The position numbers and the translations under genes are program-made. The notes under the pieces are model-generated. The model was given only the letters and a program-made list of their open reading frames with translations. It made no database searches and was not told where the DNA came from. This document shows, in pieces, positions 48,949 through 62,529 of a DNA stretch of 64,000 nucleotides (the stretch's first letter is position 1; each line of letters opens with the position of its first letter). Location: positions 3,613,501 through 3,677,500 of the forward strand of contig WHVY01000004.1 of assembly GCA_022266195.1 (NCBI GenBank), read 5' to 3'. Source of the DNA: Tetranychus cinnabarinus. Its lineage: Eukaryota > Arthropoda > Arachnida > Trombidiformes > Tetranychidae.

Positions 48949-49583
48949 TACACTAGTAGTCAGGGTTAAGTTAATAAAAAAGGGTAGAGTTGGGCGATAT
49001 TATCGAAATCGATGATATATATCGATATTTTTACAAAAAATATCATCGATAATTTGAAAAAAATATCGATATGATTTAAGACATTTAAAAGATGCTAATT
49101 AGCTAAATTTTTGCGTAAATTTCGGAAAATTTTTGAATGACCATAACATTGCATTTTTATATCTCTGCATTCGCTCAAGAAAAGGCTCTTTTCAATGCAA
49201 AAGATATAATCTAAGACATTGAAAAGCTCATCTAATGACAACTTCAAAGTCTTTTCAGAGTTCATTATGAGATTATTCATTCAGTAATTGTTTTTTGTTT
49301 CGTTTTCATAAAATATCGATAATATCGATAATATCGATATCGCAAAATTTCATATCGATATTTACGATGATATTATTTTTCAATATCGCCCATCTCTAAA
49401 AAAGGGTCAGATTTAAGTTAATTTTTAAGTGTCGCCATCTCGAGTATTTACCGTTTTAGAGACACTAAAAAATGAAATCTATGAAAAATTAAGTTCGATC
49501 TTAAAGGTACTTTTATTTCTTGTTAGATGGCGACTATGAAAAAAATCTCCACTTTTCTTAACTTAACCCTGACTACTAGTGTA
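48949..49583. mobile_element. Tc1/mariner-like MITE hosting a nested element
   Basis: Element 48951-49581. Ends are CACTAGTAGTCAGGGTTAAG and its reverse complement, flanked by TA dinucleotides (48949-48950 and 49582-49583), as in Tc1/mariner insertions. Subtracting the nested element leaves about 209 bp without coding capacity. Confidence 0.82.
48977..49406. mobile_element. Nested hAT-like MITE with TTGGGCGATAT ends
   Basis: Element 48985-49398 (414 bp) begins TAGAGTTGGGCGATATT and ends AATATCGCCCATCTCTA, with AAAAAGGG duplicated at 48977-48984 and 49399-49406. The TAGAG terminus and 8-bp duplication match hAT. Internal ATCGATATTATCGAT-like palindromes on both sides are typical of this kind of element. 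Confidence 0.9.
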
Positions 49584-50418
49584 TTGTTGAACCAGAAAAT
49601 CGTTTGACCATGAAGTACAAAAAGTGGCAACAAGCCCATCGATTAACAAGGTTGAGTAAAGGCTTCGACTCTTTTTTGTGTCATTTATAGTTGACGAGTA
49701 TAGTTGAGATTAACTGGATTAACTATTTTAGCACATTAGATAGATTAACACACAAAATAAATTAAACTTTCAACTATAACCAGGTCGCGACTTTAACTCA
49801 AAGAGTAAAGGAAGTAGCTTATTTACCCTTTGCTTTAACTAGTAAATTGTTACAAAGACAAGAAAGAAGTCTTTCTCGTTCTTTCTTTTGAAAAGACAAA
49901 AGAAATGGAAAGTTCCACATGGCCCATGTGACATGGGCTGTCTTTAATTGAATCACTTACTCATTTGACTAAGAAGATTTAGGTGGAAATTGGGTTCACT
50001 TTGAAATCACGAAAAATAAAACAATGGACAAGAATTGAAAAGTTTAGGTCATCTAAGTTAATTTACTGTCGTTTTAAGATTAGTACATTCATTTTAAACC
50101 AGTCGTTTGGGATTGGCTTAACATATTCGCGCAAGATTCAAATTACAAATACGAATATCATAATGATAATATTAATAAGCCAAAGTTATTTTTGCAAAAG
50201 TACAAAATATAATTATCTTCCTGCAAATTGATAAGAATTAGATGATTTGGTAGACAATGACTTGTTTCCTTTTGATTTATTGTGGTTGCCTCTGTATATA
50301 ATAAACATTATTTATAAATCTGTCGTACTGTTGTCTCTAATAAACAAGTATTTTTTTAGTTTGTTTTTCAGATGAGTTTTTGTGTAAAATGAGAAACATA
50401 AATGAAAACTTTAATTGA

Positions 50419-53400
50419 TCAAGGACTACTTCGAGTTTCCTTGAAAGACTGCTGTTTAAATCGTTTCCATTCCTCAATCCTGGCTTTAAGATTGCTATCT
50501 GTAAGAAATAATGAGGAAAAAACGGTAAAAATATAAAATTAATAGTGAATAATTATCTATTATTTAGTTGATTAAAGTAAATTTTACCTATAACGAGCAT
50601 ATCTTCAGTTAATGGTTGACGATTGAATGGATCAGTATTTGAATTGAGCAAATGACGTATAATAACTGATTTATCAACTATTTTACCACTTGGTAAAATT
50701 ACAGGTTCATCCATGAGAGTGTCCATCAACGCATCTTTGAACTCTTCTGGGGCATCACTGTAATCCATATTGACATTTGTTTCTCTTATTTTTTCAACTC
50801 TCTTCGCCATCTCATTGAATTTGTAAATCGCTGGTTCCGTTTTTATCATCGCTTTTTTCAATCGGAGTATTGCATCTTCAAATAGTGCCTTACTATAAGA
50901 TCTTTCATCAGCTGCTATAGCCTATTTGAAAGAATTGAAATTAAGAAAAAATAATGAGTCAAAATAGTGACAATTTCTTGAAAACTATCAGTTTGGGTCA
51001 AACATTTCGTACCTCACAAAATTTATCAGAATCTAGATGTAAATAAATATCAGTAATCTGGTCCAAAACTTTTTTAGGAGACCAGCCATATCTATCGGGG
51101 TTTTTGACTTTGAGATTTTTGCACTTAGGTCCACATAGTTGTTGAAGGTTATAATTCAACATCGCAGCTAGTCGATCAATAATTTCCTTTAGAAAAAAAG
51201 AAATAAAATTGTTTTATAATAAAAATGTTGAATAAAGATGAAATATACATGTGCGTACATGTATGCATGTTATTGAAAATTATTGGAAATTTCTAAAGGT
51301 TAGCAACTTACTGGTTTGTAAAAAGGTTCACGGATGAAAGCAGTTAAATAATGAAACATGTCCATAGTCTCACTAGCTAGAGTCAAATATGACTGACATT
51401 GTCTTTCATCATTAACTAATTGCCTTTGTCTTGACGCTTGAGTTTCTGAGGGCTGTTTAGCCCATTCTTCTTTATTTTCTATAGCTTCTTGGACTTCGTG
51501 AATTCTTTTTAATGATTCCAAACTTTCATCTAATAGGTAAGTTGTATCGTTAATGAGCATGTTAACGAAACGGATAAATTGATTTCCAGTTTCAGATTCT
51601 TCAATGACAGCTTGTCGATGATACGAGTTAGCCCAAAGTGATTTAAATATTACACTTATGTGGTATCGAATTTGGAATTTATCATAAAATTCAGTGGAAG
51701 CTCCAGTTCTCTCGACATCAACGTAAAATTTCATCAGCGCTCTAGCAAGATGAGCCTTTGATAGGGGATGGGATAATATTCTTGAATGAAAACCACCAGT
51801 CATTGGATGGAGTATAGGACTTGATACGAAGACCACTTGAATAAGTTTAGCAATGAGGTATGGATTGGCTACACAGTGTGATGAACAGATGAAAACAACG
51901 ATAAATAAGGCTAGATCATCACCATTTGGATCAGATTCAATAAATTGAGGCACATTTTGAAGCGTGAAAAGGAGAAAATCAGCTATATCATCCATGTACC
52001 ATTCAGGATAAGCAGCGAAAACTTCAGGAACTGCATCAGGTAGCGGAAGATTAACAAGACCAGAGCATGGATCACATCCAACACTTTTTATTAACAAGTT
52101 CATAGTCATTGTGTAAAAAGCTAAACATCTACTCAATAATTGCTGATCTAAAATGGCTGCTTCAGCACAGTATTTTGCTTTGACCAGCCTTCGAGCTTGT
52201 TCTCTCCAATGTTTTATGGCCAGTTTATGTCTTTGGCTATTAGCGGGATCGTTAGCCCAACTTGACTCGAAAGATTGTAACTCATCAGCCATTCTATTGT
52301 AATCAGTGATGGTTCTTTTTCGCTGTGTGTATCGTCTTATACATGGTATCACGCTTAGGTGATGACAAACTAATGTTAAGTAAAAACATTCAGTATTAAA
52401 TGCCGGTTCACTAGAATTAGATCCATGTTGTTCCATTACGAACTGTTTTTGCCATTTTTCAGCCTCTGCTGGGGCCAGTTTCAACCGAGTTTCATCGGGC
52501 TTAATAGCAACTCTGCTAGCCGTCAGGTAAGGATAATATACATCAATTTTGTCCAATTTTATTTTAAGAGATAGTTTTTGTAGAACTGAGAGTAGATTGA
52601 GCAAAAAGCCATCCGGAGATAAATTCATCTCGGCTGCTTGCATCTGAGCTTTCTTTTCATTTCGTTTCAGAGCTTCGGTCAGATAGTTCATGGCACCATC
52701 CCTACTTGATCGGTTGACTAAAATTCCATAAAAAATATTATGCAATTCTTTACGAATAAATTCCAAATGATTTTGAAGATAAGTATTAATCGACTTGATG
52801 GCATCATGTTTTAAAACGCTTTCTCCATAAAATTTCTCTATGATTCGAGGCTGGAAAGAAAAAAAAGGTCATTTAATGAGAAAGTGAGTTTTTAGATAAT
52901 TTGGTAAAAAATAAATAGAATATATCTTTCAAGCATGTTATTAACGTCATTGACTAAGCTCCCGTATAAAAAAGGAAAGGAGATAATAACAAATAAAGTT
53001 CTCTATAAAGATCATTGAACTTGATTGATTCTGCTGAAATTTTAAAAGCAATGAACAAAAGAAGTTTATGGCCATTAATACTATTGGCCATAGAGAATTG
53101 ACCTTCAAGTGAGTTAGAAAGAGAGGTGAATATGCAGCTCTCATGATTAGCAAGATGAAATATTTAGAGTGTATCGCAGAATTAATTTGAATTTACGTAA
53201 ATTTTTCACTCCAATGAATTAATACTTACATCATCTTCTGCGAATACTGATAAACGTAGAAAAGGTGCCATGAATGTTAGTCTAGCAAATTCGCGACCAG
53301 GCGCACTGGACAAAGACTCCGGGAGCCAGTGTTCCATTCTCACTAGCTGAAATTGAAAAGGAATTGAAATTATTATTAGTATATATTTAATGTTTTTAAT

Positions 53401-54434
53401 AAATTAGACAAAGACAAAAGTTCAAAACATAAACTCACCAAATTGCAGATGGGTCTATTTTGTGCAATTTTAATATCACATAATTCAGTCAAAGCATGAA
53501 GTGGCAGTTTATATCGATCTTCATGAGTAATGCTACAATACTGTAACATTTCTTGCCATAAAGAGAAGAGTAAAGGTTTGAAGATAGAGGCGAAATTGCC
53601 CTCAATACCATCTTCATTGAAGACAGTTGAAGCCAAATCAAATATAAAACTTGTGGGCCAACTATCGTGTAAGATGAATGGCGTCAACAGAGATGTAGTA
53701 CTGTTACCACAGTCGATTGATGGTGAAAAAGTATTTGTTAGCAAAAGAATAGCAAAATTGACACATTGTCCACGAATTTCAGATATTAGTTGTTTAGAGC
53801 TTGAAGAAGGGGATAATGAGGTTTTTTCCAATACGGCTGATCTTTCATATGATTCCATAAGATATCTGAGCAAGATGGTTCCAACGTTTTTACTTTCAAT
53901 GATCTCTTTGGAAAATCTTAAACCTGAATTATTTGAAAATAATAATGAAGATGAAGATGAGAGAGATGATGATGATGACGATGATGATAAATGATAAGCT
54001 GTACCATTAGTTTCAGATGAACTCCATAAAGGCCAAGTGTATTTATTGTAAACCTCAGTTGGAGCTGAAGGATCTGAAGAGCTGGCAGCAGCTGAAAAGT
54101 CACTGATTAGATCCATAAAAACCGCCTCAATGATGGTCATATAGCCTGCAATATCCTCACTGTCGAGTAATTGGTTGTAAGGTTCTTTAGATTGGAGCCG
54201 AAAGGTTGATAAAGATACTCCTAAAGTTTTGATTAATATAGACTCCAGCAGAGTTCTCATTCCAATAGTTGGTGGCTTAATCATTTTTTCAGGGCTGTTT
54301 GATATTGTTGTTGACGCTGTTGTTGTGGTTACTTGTGGTGACAATTTATTTTCCTCCTCAGTATTATTCTGGTTCACTTGCATAACAATATCGACAGAAC
54401 TAGTATCCATAGATCCACTCGACAGGTTATCCAT
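50419..54434 (-). CDS. Ubiquitin conjugation factor E4 (UBE4B/Ufd2), U-box ligase
   Basis: Six exons: 54434-53439, 53346-53230, 52850-51312, 51186-51013, 50921-50588 and 50498-50419, giving 1079 residues. Adds or extends ubiquitin chains on substrates and works with p97/VCP in proteasomal degradation. The Ufd2 core is well conserved (SVFAEDD, NPYLIAKLIQVVF, GASTEFYDKFQIRYHI, NDTTYLLDESLESLKRIHEV, LNYNLQQLCGPKC). The C-terminal U-box (about residues 997-1068) has YSDAPEEFKDALMDTLM, PVILPSGKIVDK and TDPFNRQPLTEDML, and the protein ends with the helix LKARIEEWKRFK. The N-terminal region (about 200 residues) is Ser/Thr-rich and shorter than in human. An in-frame TAA lies 6 nt before the ATG, which supports the start. 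The frame inside the 379-bp intron (52947-53153) is not an exon, since the flanking exons join as in other species. Confidence 0.96.
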
Positions 54435-56343
54435 TGTTTAGAAAGATGGTTAAAACGAGGAAAAAGAAGGACAAAGAATTTACTAAAAACTACAAAAATT
54501 CTATCCTCAAATTAAATACTGTTTGTACACATAAGTACAAGGCAAAATACAGAATATTTAATCCAAGAGACAATAAAAAAAGAAACGACCAGTTTGACTC
54601 TTAAGGCAATTCACAGATTAATAGATAAGATGGTTGTAGAAAGGATTACCGTTCCCAAACAACAATTAAATAAGAGATTGATTAGAAAAAGAATTAATTA
54701 TTATTAACAGACTAATTGCTTTGTAATCGTATCATGTAAAGCTGTTGAGTATGATTTTTATTTTTTTACAGATTCTTAATTCAGATTGCCCTCTGGTGCA
54801 AATAAATTTCATCAAAAGATTGCATAAAATGATGAGGAGCAAGAGCCATCTAGTGACTTTTTAATTTCATTAGATTCCCAATTAAATTGATGAAAGTATG
54901 AAAGAATTGAATAAATTTGCAAATTCCAATGTTTTAATCTTTATTTGCAGATTTTAATACACATCATCAACTGATGACTTGTAATTTCATCAGTTGATTG
55001 GTCAACGTAACAAAAATATTTTTACTCTTTTCATGGCAATCAAATCTAAATTGTTCTTACAATATTATTATCCAACTGAATAATCAATCTTTGTGTGACA
55101 ATGAAAGATTTTAAGGGATTTTTTCAATTCTACAGATACATTTCAACTCAGTTGATTAGATTTCCTTTTGAATATTTGTTTGAACAGTACAAGACTTCGC
55201 AACTGGATAATGGTCATTGACGATTATTTAAACTGTCCTCGTTCTTAGCTTCAGTGTTTATCGGATCAATTGTTGGTTTCAGCTTACGAATTGTAGAGAT
55301 CCCTTGTTTTGTCAGCAATTGTATAGTCAAAAAAAAGCAATTTACAATATAACATCAAATTAGAATTTGATTCTCATTTTGATATTTGAATTAATAACAG
55401 AACATTCAATTGAGAAGAAGGATTTAGCATAATTTTTTGATAAAACAACATAATCTGTCTTCTTGTTTTGAAGAGCAAACATCCATTGAAGTCAATGTTT
55501 GAAACATTGTTGAGGAGAAGAAAGAATAATTAATAAATTGTGAAAATGTCTTACAATTTTGATCTTTATAACGAATTATTTGACAAAAATTAGCAAAATA
55601 AAATATTTAGCTTCAGGCTGGTTCATATTGATTAATGATGAACAAAAAATAACAATAATTCGTAATGAAGATTAGTCTATCAATTGCGATACACTAATTG
55701 AAGTCTGAATTAATTCAATTGAAATGTACAATCAAGGTAAGATTAACATTGGAATAGCAATTAGAGTGAAAGGATGTAAGCAATTGAAAATACTATTTAA
55801 CATGATTTTTTTTTATTTAAATGGTTTTTTCTCTAACTAGTGCGATTGGCAACGTTAAAGTTAATGATTTAATCAACATAAAAATATGTTAATTAAGAAG
55901 ATCAAAAAAGTATAACCAGTGCATTGAAAGTAAATTGGTTTAGCTAACTATATGGCTTTTCAATTGCTTTCACAGGTATAAATGGGAGAGATTATTGGAG
56001 GCAATTAAATGATCATGAGATCATGAGAAGGACTAAATTTTAAAATAAGAATACGTATTAGTACGTAACAAATGATCGAAGATGCATAAAGGGAAAAGAT
56101 GACAATTAGAGGATGTACAAAGTAAAGGGTTTCTTTGGTCATTCCAAGGAAATAAAATGGGAAAATTGGAAAAAATTAAAAAAATTAAAATAACTTAAAA
56201 TAACAACAAGGTGAAAAGCAAAAAACCAAACTTCAAAATCAAGCAAAGATTGTAAAATCTTGAAAGAAAAGACTAAAGGTAAATAAATGCAAGAAATATA
56301 TCATTAGATATATCGTGAAGAATAATTGTGTTTTGATTTACTT
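54435..56343. other. Intergenic between UBE4B and menin
   Basis: 5' flank of UBE4B and 3' UTR of menin, both on the minus strand. AT-rich; no frame, repeat family or RNA gene recognised. Confidence 0.45.
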
Positions 56344-59300
56344 TCAGTCCCGACGAGTCCTTTTGCTTGACCTGACTCCTGAGACTGAGGACAGAGTAGT
56401 TGCAATGGTTGTTGTTGCAAGAAAATCAAATTCACCTTGGCATTGGTGACCTGAGCCAAATGATCCAAGTCGGGGTCGCTTAGAAATATGAACCTGAGAT
56501 TGTGCCGTAAGCTGCAATTGGATTGCAGAAGTATTCAATTTTTCTGCTAATAATAAATCTTTTAATCCAATCATTTTCTGACTCTGAAGATAAACGATAC
56601 ATTCACCATTCTCATGGTGACCATTACTCTCCCTAGTTGGATGACTTTTATCTTCGGAAGTTGTTGAGTTTTTGGTGTTGAAATTTTTGCTGGTTTCCTT
56701 GTGTTTCCTTTCATTCTCAGATTCATCAGATTGGTCCGGCTGAGAAGCGTTTCTGCTTTCTGAATTTGGTTCACAAGAAATATTGAGAAGTGTTTCAGAG
56801 TTAAGGATTGGATTTGAACATTCAGCAGCCATCTTAACAATTTGAGGGTCAAGTTCATCCTTTGATTTGTCATATGTACCTGATTTCAGATTCTGTTCAA
56901 TCCTTTCTCCATCTTCTTTTAAATCTTCTTCAATAGATTTAATTATTTCATCAGGAGTTCGGATAGGAGAGGTTGGAGATTTCGAAGGCTCATCATTAGA
57001 GGTGCTTGAATCAGAGTTGCAAGTTTTGGGACCATTGCCCTTTTCACTTTGATCAGAAGTGTTGTGCTCTGATTGACTTCCCTCTGTACAATCTTGATTA
57101 CTTTTATCGTGATTTTTAAGATTCTTTTCAACATCTTTAATTTTGATTTGTGCTTTATTACGGACATGGGATGTGAATTTTGAGATTGTGGCAACAAACG
57201 GCTTAGCCCAGCCAATGTGCAAAACTGGTGTAGGAGATTCTTCTTCCCAGCCACAGAGTCCATCATAAAATGCCAGCAAAGATGCAAAACATTCGGGATC
57301 TTGGAGGAGAGGAATTTTTGAAACTTTACTTGGTTCGCATCCACCAGCTGAGACGACTTTAACCATATGTGGAATGAGATCATTAGCTATTTCAAGAAAT
57401 TCTTTGTAAATTTCTTCATCATCTCGGGTATAATTATAACAACGAATGACTGAAGCAGCATCAGCCCATGATTTGAGAGCTTCTTTGAAACGTCCATTAC
57501 GAAAATAATAACTTGCCAGGAAACAGTAAGGATAAACATGCTGATTATCGTACATTTTCTTATTAATTTCAATAGCTTCTTGATATAATCCGATTGCATC
57601 TTTGGGTGCTTTTGGTGTCGGATTAACTTCTTCTAAATCACCAAGATTACCAATACCCATAGGATATTTAGCCAACAAACCTTTATCGTAAAGAACCCAT
57701 AAAAGTTTTTGTTGTATTGATGCTAACTGTTCAGATTCACTAGCTGTGCTGATGGATGGATTCATAGAAGCAACTAATGCGCAAACTATCATAGATGGTG
57801 TACATAAAACAGGATAACCATTTAGATACAACCAACAATTTGCTGTGACAACAGGTTGTCCCCTTTTATCCTCACTTCCTTTACCGCGCCATGAAATCTG
57901 AAAATTTATTCAAAAAAAGATTAAGTCAATAATACAATGCATTTAACAGGCATACCATTTTTTAATTTGTAAGGCAACTTACCTCTGCGGTTTGTTCATT
58001 TCCAGGCTCTCCAAAAATAACCCAAGCGTGGTCTTCACTTAAAGCCAGACGGACATCATTAAGCTCTAATACTTGGCATGCAGCAGCAATCGCAAGTGTT
58101 ACACCAAAACGGTCAAGTTTTTCTTCCATAGTATAAGAATACAAAGTTTGAAGATGAGCTTTATTTGTGTAATAACCTCTCGTTAGATTAGACCAAATTG
58201 CATCAATAACTTTTTTGATTAACTCTCGTGATGTCTTTTTAGGATGATCTCGATGATCAACTGAGCCTATTGAAAAAAGACAAAGATTTAAGATTTTAAA
58301 ATGATTTATAGACAATAACATTTGAGCAGACAAATTCTAGTTCAAGAACCTAGCAAGGATTTTTCCAATTTTGTGTATTTAATCGTAAATGCAGTCAGAA
58401 ATTGTTCATTAATAGCTTATAAAAGACTCAATTTAAATCGAGATCAACAAGTTTTCATTCTAATTTTAATGAAGTAAAGAAAAGTTTGTGAAAGATTAAA
58501 ACAAAGATTTGAAAATTGCAAAAGCATTGGTCATTCTGGGTATCAAGAGTTGTTTTTGAGTTTAACTCTTTTGTTCACTCTTTTTTTATAACATTAACCT
58601 TGAAACTAGTTAACTCAAGTTTGCAAAAATGTGGTAATGTTTATGTCCATTGTTGCTTTTGGCTTGTAGTAAGGTAAGATAAAAGAATACCGAGAGAGAA
58701 GAAGAGAGAGAAACTGAGAGAATGAGAGTAACAAAGACTTTTAACTCTTTAAAAAGACCAAAGTAAAAAAGAATCATAACGAGCGGCATCAAAGGCAAGA
58801 AGAGAGCTGAAAAAGCAGAAGAGAAAAAAGAAAGGGAAAACTGGTTGAAGGCTAAAGTTTGCATTCTATTCTGGTTAATGTTGGCGGTTAATTTTCGAGC
58901 TTACCATAAAGCATGGAAAAGATGTTTTAGACATTAATATTAATAGAAGGACAAAAGATATGAATAATTTTAAGATAAAAACGAAAGTAAACAGTGATTT
59001 ACCTTTGATTTGGCTGATAAATTTTTTGTACAATGGTTCAACATGGTCCCATTTGACCGGAGGTATTTCTAACTCTTCTCTACTCGAGGACGCTGTATGA
59101 TCGGAGATGAAAGAAGCTGATGATCCTTTACCATTACCATTGGTATCCACATCACCACTAGCACCAGATACACTTCCAGAATCATCTGATTGTTTAATGA
59201 AATAATCAGATGAGTAGGTTGACGAAGAAGGTGAAAGAGGAGTTTGAGCACAAGTTAAAGTGTGTTCAATGTGTCCCAATAAGATGGAAAGAAAAGTTAA

Positions 59301-59414
59301 ATCAGGCTGATGATTTGAATCAATAAGTCGTTGAAATAAATCGACGACACTCTTAATTGTAGTTAATGGAAAATAACTACGTAAACTATTAATTTGTCTA
59401 TGGCGATTTGACAT
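56344..59414 (-). CDS. Mnn1: Menin
   Basis: Three exons, 59414-59003, 58266-57983 and 57897-56344 (introns 736 and 85 bp), give 749 residues. Nuclear scaffold that links MLL/trithorax methyltransferase complexes and JunD-type factors to chromatin. Recognised from LTTIKSVVDLFQRLI and LLGHIEHTL near the N-terminus, ALSEDHAWVIFGEPGNEQTAEV, SWRGKGSEDKRGQ, LQQKLLWVLYDKG, YPMGIGNLGDLEEVNPTP, ALKSWADAASVI and RDDEEIYKEFLEIANDLIP. The C-terminal SAIQLQLTAQSQVHISKRPR matches the menin C-terminal helix and nuclear localisation signal. A long Ser/Asn/Glu-rich insert between core and tail explains the length relative to human (about 610). The ATG at 59414 is used because the frame before it has no ATG. 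Very secure. Confidence 0.96.
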
Positions 59415-62126
59415 GTTTTTTTTACTGTTATTACTGTAGTTCAAATGTTAGAGAAATGTTCAAATACACATTTTTTTCACATCACGAGGGAAGATTTTTG
59501 GATGGGTTTAGAGAAAGATGAGAAACGGACAATGATTTCACTTAACAACAATCAACCCATGAAAAACAATTGAACAAAACAGAAGGTTAAATCGGCAATT
59601 AAAACAAATGAAAAGATTAAAGTAAAATTAAATGTCAATTATGTTAAAAATTATCCCTCATTTCAAGTGTAAACAACATGAGCAATACTAGTAAGGAGTT
59701 AAGCAAAAAGGTTACCATTGGCTTGTAAAATGAAGCAACAGTCAACATCCAATCACAAAAAGAGTAACAAACCTACGCGGTCATTTTGAATTTCTGGTAT
59801 CAACCAGTAAAACTTGTCTTTCTCCCCAGACCCGTAGGGGCTTAGGGGTTATTATGTATTTACTTTGTAATTTTTTGAGATAATTTGAGATAAGTGTAGG
59901 CTTGTATGTACTAAAAATCAAAACAATGTAGATAACACAGCTATTAAAGATAAGTGTAGAAGCAAATTTTGATAAAAGTTGATAAGATAATTTGCTGGTT
60001 GACAACAATTATTAAATAAAACTTTTATTTTGTTTAATTGCTCATTTAACAGTCACAATTGACATCAAAAGTTATCATCAAAAAACTTTGAAAATCTGAA
60101 TAAATAGATTTGATAATTATTTATTAATCTAGATTTGTTCAATTTTTAGCTGATAAGTCTTCTGGTCACCAATCAAATCAAAAGCTGAATATTTTATCAA
60201 TTGAGATAAGTCTTATCTACATCTAGCATGACAAAAAAATGCGAAGTATGAAATTATCATAAGGATCGTCAATGATATTTCTCATTTAACAATTGGAGCA
60301 ACATTTGGATCGTCAATGGTCAATCGATGATCGTCGATCGTTCTTGATAGAGCAACAAGCTTATACAGGCTTAAGATAAGATATCACATGAACTGAAATA
60401 TCATTGACGATCCGAATGGAACAATTTAAAGTACAGATATCATTGACGATCCTTATGATCTTTACACTTACACACAGATATCATTGACGATCCGAATGAA
60501 ACAAATTAAACTACAGATACCATTGACGATCCTTATGATACTCAAACTTAGCCTACAGTTATAATTGACGATCCTACTTCAATTTGTGATCAAAAAGATC
60601 AGCATATATGATCATGAAACACATTTCCCTTTTGCTTAAAGATCGATTATGGTTCGTTTTTGATTCACTCTTAAAAATTCATTTTGTCGATGTTTTGTCA
60701 ATTTTCATTCTCCCATCCGCACGAACTTTCGCTGCACCCTGTAGTGTTTTCTGTTTTTTTCAAGTTTGATTTTACAGAGAGCTTCACCTAATGGTTATTG
60801 AAAATACTTTTTTAACATTGCCATCTAGCGAGAAAATACGGGTTTGGGGACTAACATTTGCTCACAAATATCCTTAACTTGTTAAAAAAACATTAAACAC
60901 TTTTATTCCAAAACATGACAAAACCATGAATAATGACTATAAAATGAATTCACCATCAAATTATGCCTGTTCAACCTTTCCATTACCCAAAATTAGTCGA
61001 TATTAAACATTTTGCCACAAAGCTAACCAATTTACCAATTGATACACTAATAATCAAGCATAAATTGTGACTCAAATCTGATCAGATTTTATTAATCAAT
61101 CCTGAAATTCCGAAAATCGTGACTCTTTCACTTCTAAATGCTCATTAGGCAACTGTGACAATTCAAATTCCTTATTCTTACCAAATTTGAAGGTCAAATC
61201 TACTAGATGTGAACGCAACCTTTGAAAATAATTTTGGTCTGAACTTTGAGTTACATTGAATATTTCATGGTTTTCCCTTTCTATCTCACTAAACTCATGG
61301 TTGCCACAACAAGATTTATTCAATAACAATAATATGTCAATGATACAGTTAAAATGGGCCAACAGGTAATATTGATTAAACTTGATCCAATAAAAGCAAA
61401 ATGTATTATTTTCTCAATATTTGTTTATCTTCAACATTTGAAATACAATTTTTCAACATTACATTGAAACCAGAATAATTAGCTCATGAATTGAATGGAA
61501 GCAACTCTTTATGATTTTAAAATCGCTAACAACAATTGATTACATGACCTATTGGCAGCTTTAATTGATGCTTTCATTGTTGCTTCCATTCACTCATTTA
61601 CAATAATCAATACATTTGCACCATTTGAAGCTGTATTTTTTTCAAATTTTTAGGTAAACACTTGATTTTATGGAAGGTTAACTTTGATCAATCTTGATAT
61701 CGACTAACAGCAATGGGAGTCATTATTTTTCTTCAGCTTTCTTATTCATGTAAATTATCATCCAAATAATCTTCATAGCAACTAGCATTTCATGGGATGA
61801 TTAAGAAAATGAAACTAAACAAATAATGAATAATGACGATTGAACTTTATTTTTGTTGTGTTATGATAAACTCGATTCACGAAACTTTTACTCAAATAAT
61901 TACTGTTTGACGTATTCAAGTTGCTTTTTATTGTTTCTTGCATCTTCGTGTTATAAACAGTAACTAGTTCAAACTCAAAGTTAAATATAATTGCGACTTT
62001 AATTCGTCATAAGTTACTTTGAAACTTTCATGTTGTTTTAATCTATCGACTTTGATCCATCCAAGTTGATTAACGGAATAATTTGGTGCCAGTGATTGTA
62101 CAGACTTCATTTTATTATAAGTTTAC
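59415..62126. other. Intergenic region between menin and the terminal exon candidate
   Basis: Promoter of menin plus AT-rich DNA with the motif cluster at 60263-60574 (separate entry). A minus-strand frame at 61096-61362 has protein-like composition but no ATG and no splice acceptor at its start. Confidence 0.45.
60263..60574. repeat. ATATCATTGACGATCC motif cluster, ~40-bp spacing
   Basis: Five direct copies at 60398, 60437, 60478, 60517 and 60561 with 39-44 bp spacing, and two inverted copies at 60263-60278 and 60307-60319. Downstream tails alternate between CGAATG(G/A)AAC and TTATGAT, so the true unit is an 80-bp dimer. Confidence 0.85.
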
Positions 62127-62205
62127 ATGGAAATGGCATTTGAAAATAAACCAGAATCAAGTACAAACGGACATGCAAGTGGATTAACCAGAACTGTAGC
62201 CAATG
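62127..62205 (+). CDS. Probable first coding exon of a gene extending past the window
   Basis: ATG at 62127 opens a frame of 26 codons (MEMAFENKPESSTNGHASG, then LTRTVAN) that ends at a strong GTAAGT donor with phase 1. Composition (Ser, Thr, Asn, Lys, Glu) suits the cytosolic N-terminus of a protein such as a transporter, but nothing identifies the family. No continuing exon was found in the remaining 1.8 kb, which is filled by a tandem repeat. Tentative. Confidence 0.4.
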
Positions 62206-62529
62206 GTAAGTTATATCATAATAAAAGTTAACAGGTAAAAATACTAAAAGACGAGTAAATCTCTCTATTAGTTAGACAGTTTCTAGGACCGAAGTTAATA
62301 AATTGAACTTTGGCTAAATATGTGTACTTGACCGAAAAATAAAATTTTAGGGTTTTGACCCGAAGTCTAGATTAGAGAGGGTTGACTGTGTGTGATGTAT
62401 GGTGCAAACGGGTTAAAGTTGAGCTTCTCTGTGGATTTTAAAATAGTTGCTTGATAATAATTTAACAATTGTAAGTCCTATTTATTGAGAAGGTCTAATT
62501 GATTAGAATCTTTAGATACGTAAAAAAAC

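Noticed and set aside
52947..53153. Minus-strand 68-codon frame inside UBE4B
   Set aside because: Lies within a 379-bp intron; the flanking exons join contiguously as in other UBE4B proteins.
53530..53994. 154-codon plus-strand frame across UBE4B exon 1
   Set aside because: Antisense shadow of the conserved UBE4B coding exon.
60398..60574. Regularly spaced repeats that could suggest a CRISPR-like array
   Set aside because: Animal nuclear DNA; spacers alternate between two related types rather than being unique, so it is a tandem dimer repeat.
61096..61362. Minus-strand 88-codon frame of protein-like composition
   Set aside because: It has no ATG and no splice acceptor at its upstream edge; without homology it cannot be supported.
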